A stretch of DNA of 64,000 bases from Veillonella sp. VA139 (GTDB lineage: Bacteria; Bacillota; Negativicutes; Veillonellales; Veillonellaceae): NCBI RefSeq assembly GCF_003992005.1, contig NZ_RQVL01000005.1, positions 1 to 64,000 of the forward strand, read 5' to 3'. This document shows, piece by piece, positions 37,624-45,977 of the stretch. The number at the start of each line of letters is the position of its first letter. Position 1 is the stretch's first letter. The notes under the pieces were generated by a model. It had not been told where the DNA came from, did not search any database, and was given only the letters and a program-made list of their open reading frames with translations. The position numbers and the translations under genes were made by a program.

Positions 37624-37867
37624 GTTTTTATTATAGCATGATAGTAGAGATATTGGAAGAGGAAACTGGCCATTGTTGCTAGAATAGTAGCAGATAATAA
37701 AAAGTGGCAAAATGGGTTGCAATAGCTTTCAGTAGAGCTAGTATTAGATACGCATATGATATAATAGAAGCAATGATATAAGAAAGAGATACATTGAATC
37801 GGGTGCGAGTAAAAAGAATATCTACAGATACAAATTTAGGTGATGGCAGTTTTCTATAAAGGGATAT

Positions 37868-40639
37868 ATGATGCAATTAACACTGAAGCAACAAGAAAAA
37901 GCAGCCAAAGAGTTTGCTAAAAAATGGGAAAATAAGGGCGATGAAAAGCAGGATACACAAAGGTTTTGGATGGAATTATTGCAAACCGTGTATGGGGTGG
38001 AGAATCCTGCTGATATAATTTGCTTTGAAGAACGTGTGCAACTGGAGCATACTAGCTATATTGATGCTATGATTCCCGCAACACATACACTGATTGAACA
38101 AAAAAGTTTAGGGAAGGATTTACATGCGCCTATTCGTCAATCAGATGGTACTGAATTGACACCAGTAGAGCAAGCAAAACGGTACGCAGCTAACTTGTCC
38201 TATAGTAAACGAGCTAGATGGATTGTGAGTTGTAATTTCAAAGAGTTTCATGTATTAGATATGGAACGGCCTAATGATTCAGTGGAAATTATAGAATTAA
38301 AACAATTAGGGACAGACTTTTATCGACTTAATTTTTTGGTAGACGTGAAAAGTAGCCATATTGAGCGTGAGATGGAAATCTCAAAAGGCGCTGGCGAATT
38401 AGTTGGTAGACTATATGATTGTTTATTACAACAATACAAAATTAATGCTCTGTTAACAGAAACTGAGATTCTGCATAATATTAATAAGCTCTGTGTAAAA
38501 CTTGTATTTTGTCTATATGCAGAAGATTCTGGTTTATTTGGTAAGAAAAATATATTTCATGATTATTTAAAAGATTTCCAACCTCATCAAGTTCGTAACG
38601 CTTTGATGGACTTGTTTCGTATTTTGGATACGCCAGAAAGTAATCGTAGTCCCTATGAAACTGAAAGTTTGTTAGCCTTCCCTTATGTCAATGGTAGTTT
38701 ATTTAGCGATGCTGTAGAAATTCCTCAATTCTCAGAAGAAGCCATTCAGCTAATATTACAAGATGCATGTAATTTTGATTGGAGTGAAATATCTCCCACC
38801 ATATTTGGTGCTATCTTTGAAAGTACATTGAATCCGGAAACAAGACGTCACGGAGGTATGCATTATACAAGTATTGAAAATATTCATAAACTCATTGATC
38901 CATTATTTTTAGATGCATTCAAAAATGAATATAAAGAAGCTATGACATTAAAAACTGGCAAGGCTAGAATGAAAGCTCTGAAACAGTTGCAAGAATCAAT
39001 GTCGTCGAAAACATTTTTTGATCCTGCTGCAGGATCGGGGAACTTTTTAACAGAATCTTACTTATCCTTACGAAGATTAGAAAATGATATCCTTAGAGAA
39101 ACCATAACAGATGCAGCTGGTACAGGGGTACTTGGATTTGATGAAGAAGAATTTAACCCTATTAAGGTGAGTATTCAACAATTTTATGGAATCGAAATTA
39201 ATGATTTTGCTGTATCTGTTGCCAAAACTGCCATTTGGATTGCAGAGGCACAGATGTTTAAGGAAACAGAAGCGATTATTCATAAAGAGATGGACTTCTT
39301 ACCACTTCATACGAATGCTAATATTCACGAAGGAAACTCCTTGCAAATGGATTGGGAAACTGTGATTCCGGCTGCAGAACTAACTTATATTATGGGAAAC
39401 CCTCCGTTTTTAGGGTTTACGTACATGAATGAATTTCAGAAACAAGATCTACAGTTATTATTCCCTAAAAAGAAAAATTTAGACTATGTTTGCTGTTGGT
39501 ATAAAAAGGCCTATGAGTATATGAAGGATACAGAAGTAGAGTGTGCCTTCGTATCGACTAATTCTATTGTCCAAGGAGAAACGGTTGCTAGAATGTGGGA
39601 AGACATACCTGTTTGTATAAACTTTGCACATAGAAGTTTTATTTGGAGCAGTGAATCTAAAAATAGTGCCAATGTTCACTGCGTGATTATAGGCTTTTCC
39701 ATGGAAGGGAATGGCGACAAATGGCTATTTGATGATGGGAAATCGTTGAAAGTAGAGTCAATTAATAAATATTTAATGGATGGACCAGATATTCTGATTC
39801 AAAGTAGAAATAAACCTCTTTCAAATGTAAATCCAATGGCGTATGGAAATAAACCTGTAGACGGAGGCAATTTGATTATTGAAGCGGATGAATATCCTCA
39901 AATTTGTGAAAACTACCCTGATATTGTGAAATATATACATCCTTTAGTAGGCGCTAAGGAGTATTTATATAATGAAGAAAGATATTGTTTATGGTTAAAA
40001 GGAGTAGATCCATCCATTATTAAAAATAATCCCTTTCTATATGATAGAGTTTCTAAGTGTAAGGAAGTAAGGACTAATAGTAAAGCTGCAGGGATTCGGA
40101 AGTTTGCCGATGTGCCAGCTATCTTTGCTCAGATTACACAACCAGAAGATTGTAACTATTTAATTATACCTTGCACATCATCTGAAAAAAGACGATATAT
40201 TCCAATTGGGTTTATGGATGGTAATATAAAGGTGACTAATGCGGTGCAAATCGTTCCTAATGCTACTTTATATGATTTTGGTATCATCACATCTAATGTC
40301 CACATGGCATGGATGCGTGCCTTTGCAGGACGATTGAAGAGTGATTATAGATATTCAAAAGATGTTATATATAACACATTCCCATGGCCAAAATTACAGG
40401 AGCAACATCGAGTAGCCATTGAAAAGACTGCAAAGCAGATTTTAGAGGCTAGAAAACTGTATCCTAATTCTACCTTGGCAGAGTTATATGATGAAGTGAC
40501 TATGCCAATCGAATTAAGAGAAGCCCATCGTGATAACAATCGAGCTGTGATGCGAGCCTATGGCTTTGATTTAAAAATGACAGAAGAAGAATGCGTAGCA
40601 GAGTTAATGAAACTATATCAGGCGTTGCTAGAGAAATAA
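37868..40639 (+). CDS. MmeI-like single-chain restriction-modification enzyme (DNA methyltransferase)
   Basis: 923 residues. The N-terminal region has a candidate PD-ExK-type nuclease site (YIDAMIPATHTLIEQKSLGK, about residues 64-83). The amino-methyltransferase core contains motif I DPAAGSGNFLTESY (about 381-394) and motif IV NPPFLG (about 517-522), which predicts N6-adenine methylation. The remaining C-terminal part is a target-recognition and helical domain. Length and layout match the MmeI (type IIL/IIG) family of fused enzymes. ATG 37871 is better spaced from aaaggg than 37868. No separate endonuclease or specificity gene is adjacent. Base composition is more AT-rich than nearby genes, which fits transfer. 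Confidence 0.82.
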   Translation: MMQLTLKQQEKAAKEFAKKWENKGDEKQDTQRFWMELLQTVYGVENPADIICFEERVQLEHTSYIDAMIPATHTLIEQKSLGKDLHAPIRQSDGTELTPVEQAKRYAANLSYSKRARWIVSCNFKEFHVLDMERPNDSVEIIELKQLGTDFYRLNFLVDVKSSHIEREMEISKGAGELVGRLYDCLLQQYKINALLTETEILHNINKLCVKLVFCLYAEDSGLFGKKNIFHDYLKDFQPHQVRNALMDLFRILDTPESNRSPYETESLLAFPYVNGSLFSDAVEIPQFSEEAIQLILQDACNFDWSEISPTIFGAIFESTLNPETRRHGGMHYTSIENIHKLIDPLFLDAFKNEYKEAMTLKTGKARMKALKQLQESMSSKTFFDPAAGSGNFLTESYLSLRRLENDILRETITDAAGTGVLGFDEEEFNPIKVSIQQFYGIEINDFAVSVAKTAIWIAEAQMFKETEAIIHKEMDFLPLHTNANIHEGNSLQMDWETVIPAAELTYIMGNPPFLGFTYMNEFQKQDLQLLFPKKKNLDYVCCWYKKAYEYMKDTEVECAFVSTNSIVQGETVARMWEDIPVCINFAHRSFIWSSESKNSANVHCVIIGFSMEGNGDKWLFDDGKSLKVESINKYLMDGPDILIQSRNKPLSNVNPMAYGNKPVDGGNLIIEADEYPQICENYPDIVKYIHPLVGAKEYLYNEERYCLWLKGVDPSIIKNNPFLYDRVSKCKEVRTNSKAAGIRKFADVPAIFAQITQPEDCNYLIIPCTSSEKRRYIPIGFMDGNIKVTNAVQIVPNATLYDFGIITSNVHMAWMRAFAGRLKSDYRYSKDVIYNTFPWPKLQEQHRVAIEKTAKQILEARKLYPNSTLAELYDEVTMPIELREAHRDNNRAVMRAYGFDLKMTEEECVAELMKLYQALLEK

Positions 40640-40668
40640 AATTTCTATGTATACTGCCATACAGGTGA

Positions 40669-40697
40669 TTGCTTTTCTTTCTTATAAATGATAGTAT
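40669..40697 (+). promoter_or_regulatory. Candidate promoter of the stalkless YadA-anchor gene
   Basis: TTGCTT (40669-40674) and TAGTAT (40692-40697) with a 17-base spacer. A stem tgtgac/gtcaca lies just downstream at about 40712-40734. Confidence 0.4.
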
Positions 40698-40785
40698 ACA
40701 AGAGGAAATACTGTGACAGTAGATACACAGTCACATTGTATGAAACCTCTATAGGAGGTATTAGTAGTTTGAAAGGAAGAGTAGT

Positions 40786-41361
40786 ATGCTCGAAATTATG
40801 AAACAAAAAGGGAAGAAGGCTACCATGTTGGCAGCTGCATTGCTCGTCATCACAGGGGTGGTACATGGACAGATTCAAACCGGAGGAAGCGCCGAAAAGG
40901 AGTTCTATTACCCACCTGATCCAGCTGCAGATATTATGACAGGTTTGATTCATGATGTGAATGCTAATAAAACGGAAGTGAGAAAAGTAGGTGGAAATGC
41001 AGCGGCATTGGCAGCATTGAAACCATTGCAATACAATGCAGGACAAACGACACAAATCATGGCAGGGGTTGGTACATACCGTGGACAAACAGCAGGTGCC
41101 TTGGGGGTAGCTCATTATACGAGTCAAAACCTCATGTACCATGCCGGTGTAAGCCTAGGTGGTGCACATAGCTTTATGGGGAATGCTGGTGTAACACTTG
41201 GATTTGGACCAGGTGCAACAGCACAAACAGAATCATCCAAAGTAGACATGTTACAAAAAGCAGTGGACCGCTTAATCGCTGAAAATGCAGAAATAAAAGC
41301 AGAAAATGCACAAGTAAAAGCAGCATTGCAAGATATTTACGCAAAATTAAACAATACATAA
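40786..41361 (+). CDS. Stalkless YadA-anchor outer-membrane protein
   Basis: 191 residues. A signal peptide of about 28 residues ends ...TGVVHG, so the mature protein begins QIQT, as in the adhesin at 18000. Only about 38 residues (29-66) precede the anchor domain (NAAALAALKPLQYNAGQTTQ, about 71-142). The anchor is followed by a 45-residue heptad-like tail (AENAEIKAENAQVKAALQDI). It has no head or stalk, so it cannot project like a normal adhesin. It may be a trimeric pore or a periplasm-facing scaffold. The start follows aaaggaag. Confidence 0.8.
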   Translation: MLEIMKQKGKKATMLAAALLVITGVVHGQIQTGGSAEKEFYYPPDPAADIMTGLIHDVNANKTEVRKVGGNAAALAALKPLQYNAGQTTQIMAGVGTYRGQTAGALGVAHYTSQNLMYHAGVSLGGAHSFMGNAGVTLGFGPGATAQTESSKVDMLQKAVDRLIAENAEIKAENAQVKAALQDIYAKLNNT

Positions 41362-41396
41362 GGGAATGCAGAACGCTATAGTTTGCATAGTATAAT

Positions 41397-41430
41397 AAAA
41401 AACACAGGGACAGGTGCCCTGTGCTTTTTT
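41397..41430 (+). terminator. Terminator after the stalkless YadA-anchor gene
   Basis: cacaggg (41403-41409) pairs with ccctgtg (41417-41423) within A- and T-rich flanks, with six T residues to 41430. Confidence 0.8.
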
Positions 41431-41605
41431 ATAACGCGGATTCAGCATTGTTAATAATCTTCATCCTGGTATTCTCTTCTTTTGACAATTGTATTCCCAT
41501 ACTGGTTAATCCTTTTATATCTAAGTCAGATAATACATTCATATATAGTTGTCTATCACTTTTATTAATAATAATCAATCCCTTGTTGTAGACAAGAATG
41601 AACGA
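41429..41605 (-). pseudogene. In-frame 58-codon segment directly after the ATPase stop codon
   Basis: Reading on past the TAA of the ATPase gene in the same frame gives 58 open codons (SFILVYNKGLIIINKSDRQL, continuing YMNVLSDLDIKGLTSMG, ending INNAESAL) before the next stop. The composition looks protein-like. The ATPase itself already has a normal family C-terminus, so this is more likely the remnant of another gene than a lost extension. Confidence 0.35.
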
Positions 41606-42820
41606 TTATAAATATAGACTGTTTTCCAACAAAAAATCCACTATATGTTTGTGAACGATTCCATCTTGGCTAAAGTCAACGGTATCCATGGAGAGAACAA
41701 ACTTAGGGTAATTATCTTGTACATGCGCATACACACCAAACTCACGTTGTCGAGTGGACTCTGTTTCCATGAGATAGGATACTTGAAAGTATAGTCGCTC
41801 TTTATCTTTCATAGCGATAAAATCGATTTCCATATCTTTTACTTTACCGATTTGTACAGTATATCCTCTGGAAATCAGCTCAATATATACGATATTTTTC
41901 AGGGCTCTTTCAATATCTTTTGTGTTAGAATATCCTTTGGCAGCCCGAAATCCATGATCTGTAAGGTAATATTTTTCGTCTATTTTAAGGTTCTTCTTGC
42001 CGACGGTATCGAATCTAGGCACTTTTTTCAGGATGAAAGCTTGCTGACAATAGTCTAGATAATTCAGGATCGTATCAATGGAAACATCCCGATGCTCGCT
42101 CTTTAAATATTTTTTAATACTAGTTGCAGAAATGGGGGACCCTATATTTTGTATAGTAAATGATAAGATGCGATTGAAAATATCTACATCGCGAATCTTA
42201 TTGTGGGTCAACACGTCTTTGATCAAAACTGTATGATACACATCATTTAGATACTTATAACTGCTGTTTTCTTCTAAGTTAAAGTATTTTAAGGTAGGCA
42301 TGCCACCTAATTGGATAAACTTAGTGAATAGATCTTCCTTACTAAGCTGTTTTTCTTGGAATACTTCAATAAACTCATCAAATGTAAATGGCTGTATTTC
42401 AAACTCTACATATCTACCCGCAAGGAGCGTAGCAAGTTCGCCAGAGATTAAGGTGGAGTTGGAACCAGTAATATAGATGTCGCAATCTTTATCAACACGT
42501 AGACCATTTACAACTTTTTCCCAATTTTCCACTAACTGTATCTCGTCAAAGAAATAGTAAAGCTTCCCATTTAAGTGTTTCGTTGTTTCTATGAGATATT
42601 TTGCCAATAATGTGGCATTGTTTATCTCTAAAAACTCTAAGGATTCAAAGTTAATATAAACTTTACGTTCATCAGGCACTTCTTGTAAGATAGTGTCTTT
42701 AATTATCGTTAATAACGTAGACTTCCCAACACGGCGCATACCTGTGAGAATTTTAATTACAGGCTTATCAATGAATGGTTCTATTTGCGTTAAGTACTTA
42801 GGGCGTTTAATATATTCCAT
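41606..42820 (-). CDS. AAA-type ATPase with DUF4143 domain
   Basis: 404 residues from the ATG whose first base is 42820 (MEYIKRPKYLTQIEPFIDKP). Walker A is GMRRVGKSTL (about 26-35) and Walker B is YYFFDEIQ. The C-terminal DUF4143 part carries a nuclease-like fold (MEIDFIAMKDKERLYFQV). These proteins are common in mobile or defence-rich regions, and their role is poorly known. gaggtg precedes the start; the frame is open further upstream but that part overlaps the promoter. The gene is AT-rich and lies in the block between nrdB and nrdA. Confidence 0.85.
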   Translation of the reverse strand: MEYIKRPKYLTQIEPFIDKPVIKILTGMRRVGKSTLLTIIKDTILQEVPDERKVYINFESLEFLEINNATLLAKYLIETTKHLNGKLYYFFDEIQLVENWEKVVNGLRVDKDCDIYITGSNSTLISGELATLLAGRYVEFEIQPFTFDEFIEVFQEKQLSKEDLFTKFIQLGGMPTLKYFNLEENSSYKYLNDVYHTVLIKDVLTHNKIRDVDIFNRILSFTIQNIGSPISATSIKKYLKSEHRDVSIDTILNYLDYCQQAFILKKVPRFDTVGKKNLKIDEKYYLTDHGFRAAKGYSNTKDIERALKNIVYIELISRGYTVQIGKVKDMEIDFIAMKDKERLYFQVSYLMETESTRQREFGVYAHVQDNYPKFVLSMDTVDFSQDGIVHKHIVDFLLENSLYL

Positions 42821-42842
42821 AACTAACACCTCACTTTCATTG

Positions 42843-42980
42843 ATTCTATTATACTCGAAATAGATGCATATTCCAATAATAATTTCGAGTATAGTCGAAA
42901 CCATTAAAGACTATGCATACCATTTCGATTATAGTCGAAAGTATTATAGGATATTAGTATAGTTTCGATCATAAACAAAA
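42843..42980. promoter_or_regulatory. Four phased palindromes upstream of the DUF4143 ATPase
   Basis: The dyad TTTCGA-N6-TCGAAA occurs at 42883-42900 and 42923-42940 with all 12 bases, and with four of six bases in one arm at 42843-42860 and 42963-42980. The starts are exactly 40 bases apart. The first copy covers the -10 of the ATPase promoter (minus strand: TTGGAA at 42876-42871, TATAAT at 42853-42848, 17-base spacer). This looks like a cooperative operator array for an unidentified regulator. Confidence 0.75.
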
Positions 42981-43018
42981 TACATATCAATCGTACTATA
43001 TATAAAACCTTTGAATTA

Positions 43019-43048
43019 TTAACATATTGCAAACATTTGTGATATAAA
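43019..43048 (+). promoter_or_regulatory. Promoter of the 43.1-kb small peptide gene
   Basis: TTAACA (43019-43024) and TATAAA (43043-43048) with an 18-base spacer; the -10 is extended by TGA. Transcription would start near 43055. Confidence 0.5.
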
Positions 43049-43114
43049 AAGACAAAGAAGCGTCATCAACGTGAGTTGGGCTCATCTCTTCCTACTATGG
43101 AAGGAGGTGGTACT

Positions 43115-43192
43115 ATGACGAAATACGAAAAAATCAGCTTAATCATTTCTATTTTATCATTAGTAGTCAACATTATTGCTTTATATAAATAA
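43115..43192 (+). CDS. Small hydrophobic peptide, holin-like type I toxin candidate
   Basis: 25 residues: MTKYEKISLIISILSLVVNI followed by IALYK. The MxxYE start, single hydrophobic helix and short basic end fit the putative holin-like toxin family found in Firmicutes type I systems. The Shine-Dalgarno ggaaggagg is very strong but is partly paired in a cttcc/ggaag hairpin. The mRNA leader can pair with its own 3' region (43066-43088 with 43264-43292), and an antisense RNA covers the 3' end. Confidence 0.6.
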   Translation: MTKYEKISLIISILSLVVNIIALYK

Positions 43193-43309
43193 TGAAAACG
43201 CCTAACGTAAAGAGGTATCTCACCACCTCAACACGTTAGGCCATTTCATTTCACCATTTTTTTGAGATGAGCCTAACGCCACCACACGTTGAAGGCTCTT
43301 CTTGTTTCT
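43190..43309 (-). ncRNA. Putative antisense RNA to the 3' end of the 43.1-kb peptide mRNA
   Basis: A minus-strand promoter, TTGTAT (43344-43339) and TATACT (43321-43316) with a 17-base spacer, would give an RNA from about 43309. It crosses a hairpin at 43271-43300, then the perfect 9-bp stem gcctaacgt/acgttaggc (43200-43208 with 43233-43241), and ends in a U-rich stretch near the toxin stop. The layout resembles TxpA/RatA. Confidence 0.45.
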
Positions 43310-43341
43310 AAGTAAAGTATACCATAGTTATTTACAGAATA

Positions 43342-43402
43342 CAAATCCCCCTCTCCCCGAAGAAACGACGTCGTTCCTCCTACATCTTTGGCGGGGGATT
43401 TG
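43342..43402. other. Large GC-rich stem-loop between the peptide locus and nrdA
   Basis: caaatccccc (43342-43351) pairs with gggggatttg (43393-43402), with inner ccgaag/ctttgg (43357-43362 with 43386-43391) and the palindrome aacgacgtcgtt at 43364-43375. Unpaired segments include tctcc and cctccta. It is a stable structured element of unknown role. Confidence 0.5.
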
Positions 43403-43421
43403 CCTAACTCGAAATATGCAA

Positions 43422-43488
43422 AAAGAGCACGGTGTGCTCCGAACAAACATCATGAAATGTCGTTTGTGAGGAGCATGCCGTGCTCTTT
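43422..43488 (-). terminator. Terminator of nrdA
   Basis: aaagagcacgg (43422-43432) pairs with ccgtgctcttt (43478-43488), and the stem continues with tgtgctcc/ggagca and gaacaaac/gtttgt. The minus strand then reads five T residues. Confidence 0.85.
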
Positions 43489-43517
43489 CCATTCATTAGG
43501 CTTATACGCTCCAAAGA

Positions 43518-45800
43518 TTAGGAGGAACAGCTAGTGCATTCATCCATTTCTAAGGATTGGTTACGAATATAGTAAATTGTCTTAATACCCTGTTTATAGG
43601 CTTCCACATATAAATCGAGAATTTCCTTCGCTTTCATTTGTGGTGTAATGTACAAGTTGAAAGACTGTGCTTGGTCGATGTGGCGTTGGCGGATACCGCA
43701 AGCCTTGATAGACCATTGTTGATCGATGGTGTGGGCCTCTTTGTAGAACCACATCGTTTCGTTGCTCAAATCAGGTGCTGTTTTCGGAGTGAAGCTACCT
43801 TTTTTCTCTTCAATAAAGAACTTTTTGAAGATTGGGTCAATGCCAGCGGTAGTATTAGCAATATTGGATGTGCTGCCTGTAGGAGCGATAGCCATTAAGT
43901 AACCGTTACGGATACCGTATTTTGCCACGTCGGCTTTCAGTTGTTGCCATCTTTCAGAGGTATACCCACGACGTTCAAAATATTCACCAGTTTCCCATTG
44001 AGAACCTTTGAAAGCAGGGTAAGCACCTTTTTCTTTCGCTAATTCCATGGACGCCTTGATGGCAGCGTAGGCGATATTTTCAAACAATGTATCAGCAATT
44101 TCCAAGTGTGCATCGCTTTCCCATTGTACTTTATGTTTCACCAAATAGTGGTGGTAACCGCTTGTTCCAAGACCAATGGCACGATATTTTTCACTAGTCA
44201 CACGTGTTTCAGGCACCGGGAATTGGTTGATAGTAATAACGTTATCCAGCATACGCACTTGTAAAGCGATATTTTCTTCCAATTCTTCATCAGAGGTTTG
44301 CCCTAGGTTGATAGAGTTCAAGTTACAAGTTACCATGTCCCCCGCTTTCGTGCGAGTCACGATGGAACCATCGTCTTGGATAATTTCTTCGTCTAAATCG
44401 GTGAAACCAACATTTTGAGCAATTTCATGGCACAAGTTGGAAGCATAAATCATACCTGCATGTTTGTTAGGGTTCGCCCGGTTCGTAGTATCTCGGAAGA
44501 AGATGAACGGCGTACCTGTTTCTACAGCAGAACGCATGATTTTTTTCATCATATCCAAAGCACTGACTTCGATGCCGTGTAGATCTGGACTAGCTTCACA
44601 AGCTAAATATTTTTCTGTGAAAGCTTTATTCGTATCGTCATCGTAATAGTCTTCTAATTGAAAGCCCATCACACGAGAGACTTCGTGTGGGTCGAACAAT
44701 GTGAAATGCTCACGATTGATAACACGTTCCATGAAAATATCTGGTACAGATAGAGCAGGGAAGATGTCGTGCGCTTTACGACGGTCATCACCATTGTTCG
44801 TACGAAGTTCAACAAATTCGTAGAAGTCTTTGTGCCACACGTCAAGTGTTACCGTAGCGCCACCTTTGCGTTTACCTAGTTGGTCTACCGCAACGGCAGT
44901 ATCATTGTATAAACGAATCCAAGGGATGACACCGCCAGAAGAATTTTTATAGCCACGGATGTCGGAGTTCAAGGCACGTACTTTACCAAGATAAATACCA
45001 AGAGCACCACCATGTTTAGATACACGGGAGAACTTTGCGTTCACATCGTAAATGGACCAAAGATTATCTTCTACGCCAGAAATGAAGCAAGAGCTCAATT
45101 GATGGAATGGTGTACCTGCATTCGCCAATGTTGGAGTAGCAGTAGTCATCTTTAACTCGCTCATTAAGTCATAGAATTTTTTTGCGTAGTATACCTTTTT
45201 GTCACCTTCAATGACAGCTAGGTGCATAGCGATAGCCATGAAACGCTCTTGAGGAAGTTCAAAAATTTCTTTATTGAACCCTTTCACTAAATAGCGGTCT
45301 GCTAATAGTTTAATACCTTCATAGTTAAATAGGTAATCACGTTTAGGCTTAATATAGTCGCCAAGTTCTTCCAATTCAGCTTCCGTATATTGTGTTAAGA
45401 AGAAGTCCGCATAGCGACCAGCATCCACTAAGGTTTTTACTAAATCAGTGAAGTTGCCATACCCAAAGGCCTTATATTTGCGGTTAATAGCAGCTTCTTT
45501 GTATAAATCGAATAAGTATAGACGAGCAGCCACGAATTGCCAGTCTTGGTTCATGCGGTTTACCATGTTGCCAAAACCATCGTCTACTTTTTGGATGACT
45601 TTCTCGATGGCAGTTTGAACAAGAGTTTGTTGAATTTGTTTCGTAGTCATACCGTCCACGAACTGCAATTTACAGTCCATTTCTAGCTCGATAGGGTCAC
45701 AAGAATCTAAACCTAAACAAGCAAAGGCAACCATTTTCTTCGTTTTTTCTACCGACAATGGCTCATAATGGCCATCACGTTTCTTGATCATAATGCTCAT
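43518..45800 (-). CDS. nrdA: Ribonucleoside-diphosphate reductase, alpha subunit (class I)
   Basis: 760 residues. An N-terminal ATP-cone begins MIKKRDGHYEPLSVEKTKKM. The ten-stranded barrel carries the substrate-site motifs SSCFISGVEDN, NLCHEIAQN, CNLNSINL and APTGSTSNI. The C-terminus ends ECTSCSS, the mobile CxxC pair that is re-reduced by thioredoxin or glutaredoxin. No nrdI or nrdH is nearby, which favours the Ia type. Together with NrdB it makes deoxyribonucleotides aerobically, which is notable in an anaerobe. aaaaggag precedes the start. Confidence 0.96.
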   Translation of the reverse strand: MSIMIKKRDGHYEPLSVEKTKKMVAFACLGLDSCDPIELEMDCKLQFVDGMTTKQIQQTLVQTAIEKVIQKVDDGFGNMVNRMNQDWQFVAARLYLFDLYKEAAINRKYKAFGYGNFTDLVKTLVDAGRYADFFLTQYTEAELEELGDYIKPKRDYLFNYEGIKLLADRYLVKGFNKEIFELPQERFMAIAMHLAVIEGDKKVYYAKKFYDLMSELKMTTATPTLANAGTPFHQLSSCFISGVEDNLWSIYDVNAKFSRVSKHGGALGIYLGKVRALNSDIRGYKNSSGGVIPWIRLYNDTAVAVDQLGKRKGGATVTLDVWHKDFYEFVELRTNNGDDRRKAHDIFPALSVPDIFMERVINREHFTLFDPHEVSRVMGFQLEDYYDDDTNKAFTEKYLACEASPDLHGIEVSALDMMKKIMRSAVETGTPFIFFRDTTNRANPNKHAGMIYASNLCHEIAQNVGFTDLDEEIIQDDGSIVTRTKAGDMVTCNLNSINLGQTSDEELEENIALQVRMLDNVITINQFPVPETRVTSEKYRAIGLGTSGYHHYLVKHKVQWESDAHLEIADTLFENIAYAAIKASMELAKEKGAYPAFKGSQWETGEYFERRGYTSERWQQLKADVAKYGIRNGYLMAIAPTGSTSNIANTTAGIDPIFKKFFIEEKKGSFTPKTAPDLSNETMWFYKEAHTIDQQWSIKACGIRQRHIDQAQSFNLYITPQMKAKEILDLYVEAYKQGIKTIYYIRNQSLEMDECTSCSS

Positions 45801-45851
45801 GAGTGTCTCCTTTTACTGACGATGTAATGTTTGTATCCATTGTAAAGAGTA

Positions 45852-45876
45852 TTCACATATATTGAATATATGTGAA
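45852..45876. repeat. Perfect 25-bp palindrome in the nrdA leader
   Basis: ttcacatatatt (45852-45863) and aatatatgtgaa (45865-45876) are exact inverse copies around one base. It lies between the nrdA promoter and start codon, so it may act as an operator or as an RNA hairpin. Confidence 0.75.
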
Positions 45877-45977
45877 AGCATATCCGTTTAACATATGTAT
45901 TAGGCCTTGGCCATAAAAGGACTCCCATTTACGAATCGCAAATGAGAGTGCATAGATATGTTTTCACATGGACTCAA

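Noticed and set aside
43407-43425. cgaaatatgcaaaaa resembles the start of the 43.1-kb peptide gene (about 13 of 15 bases)
   Set aside because: It overlaps the T-run and stem base of the nrdA terminator and is A-rich; there is no separate promoter for an antisense RNA there, so chance similarity is more likely.
37185-43517. Search for integrase, transposase or attachment sites flanking the accessory block
   Set aside because: None seen; flanks are ordinary intergenic DNA of nrdB and nrdA, so the block cannot be called a defined mobile element.
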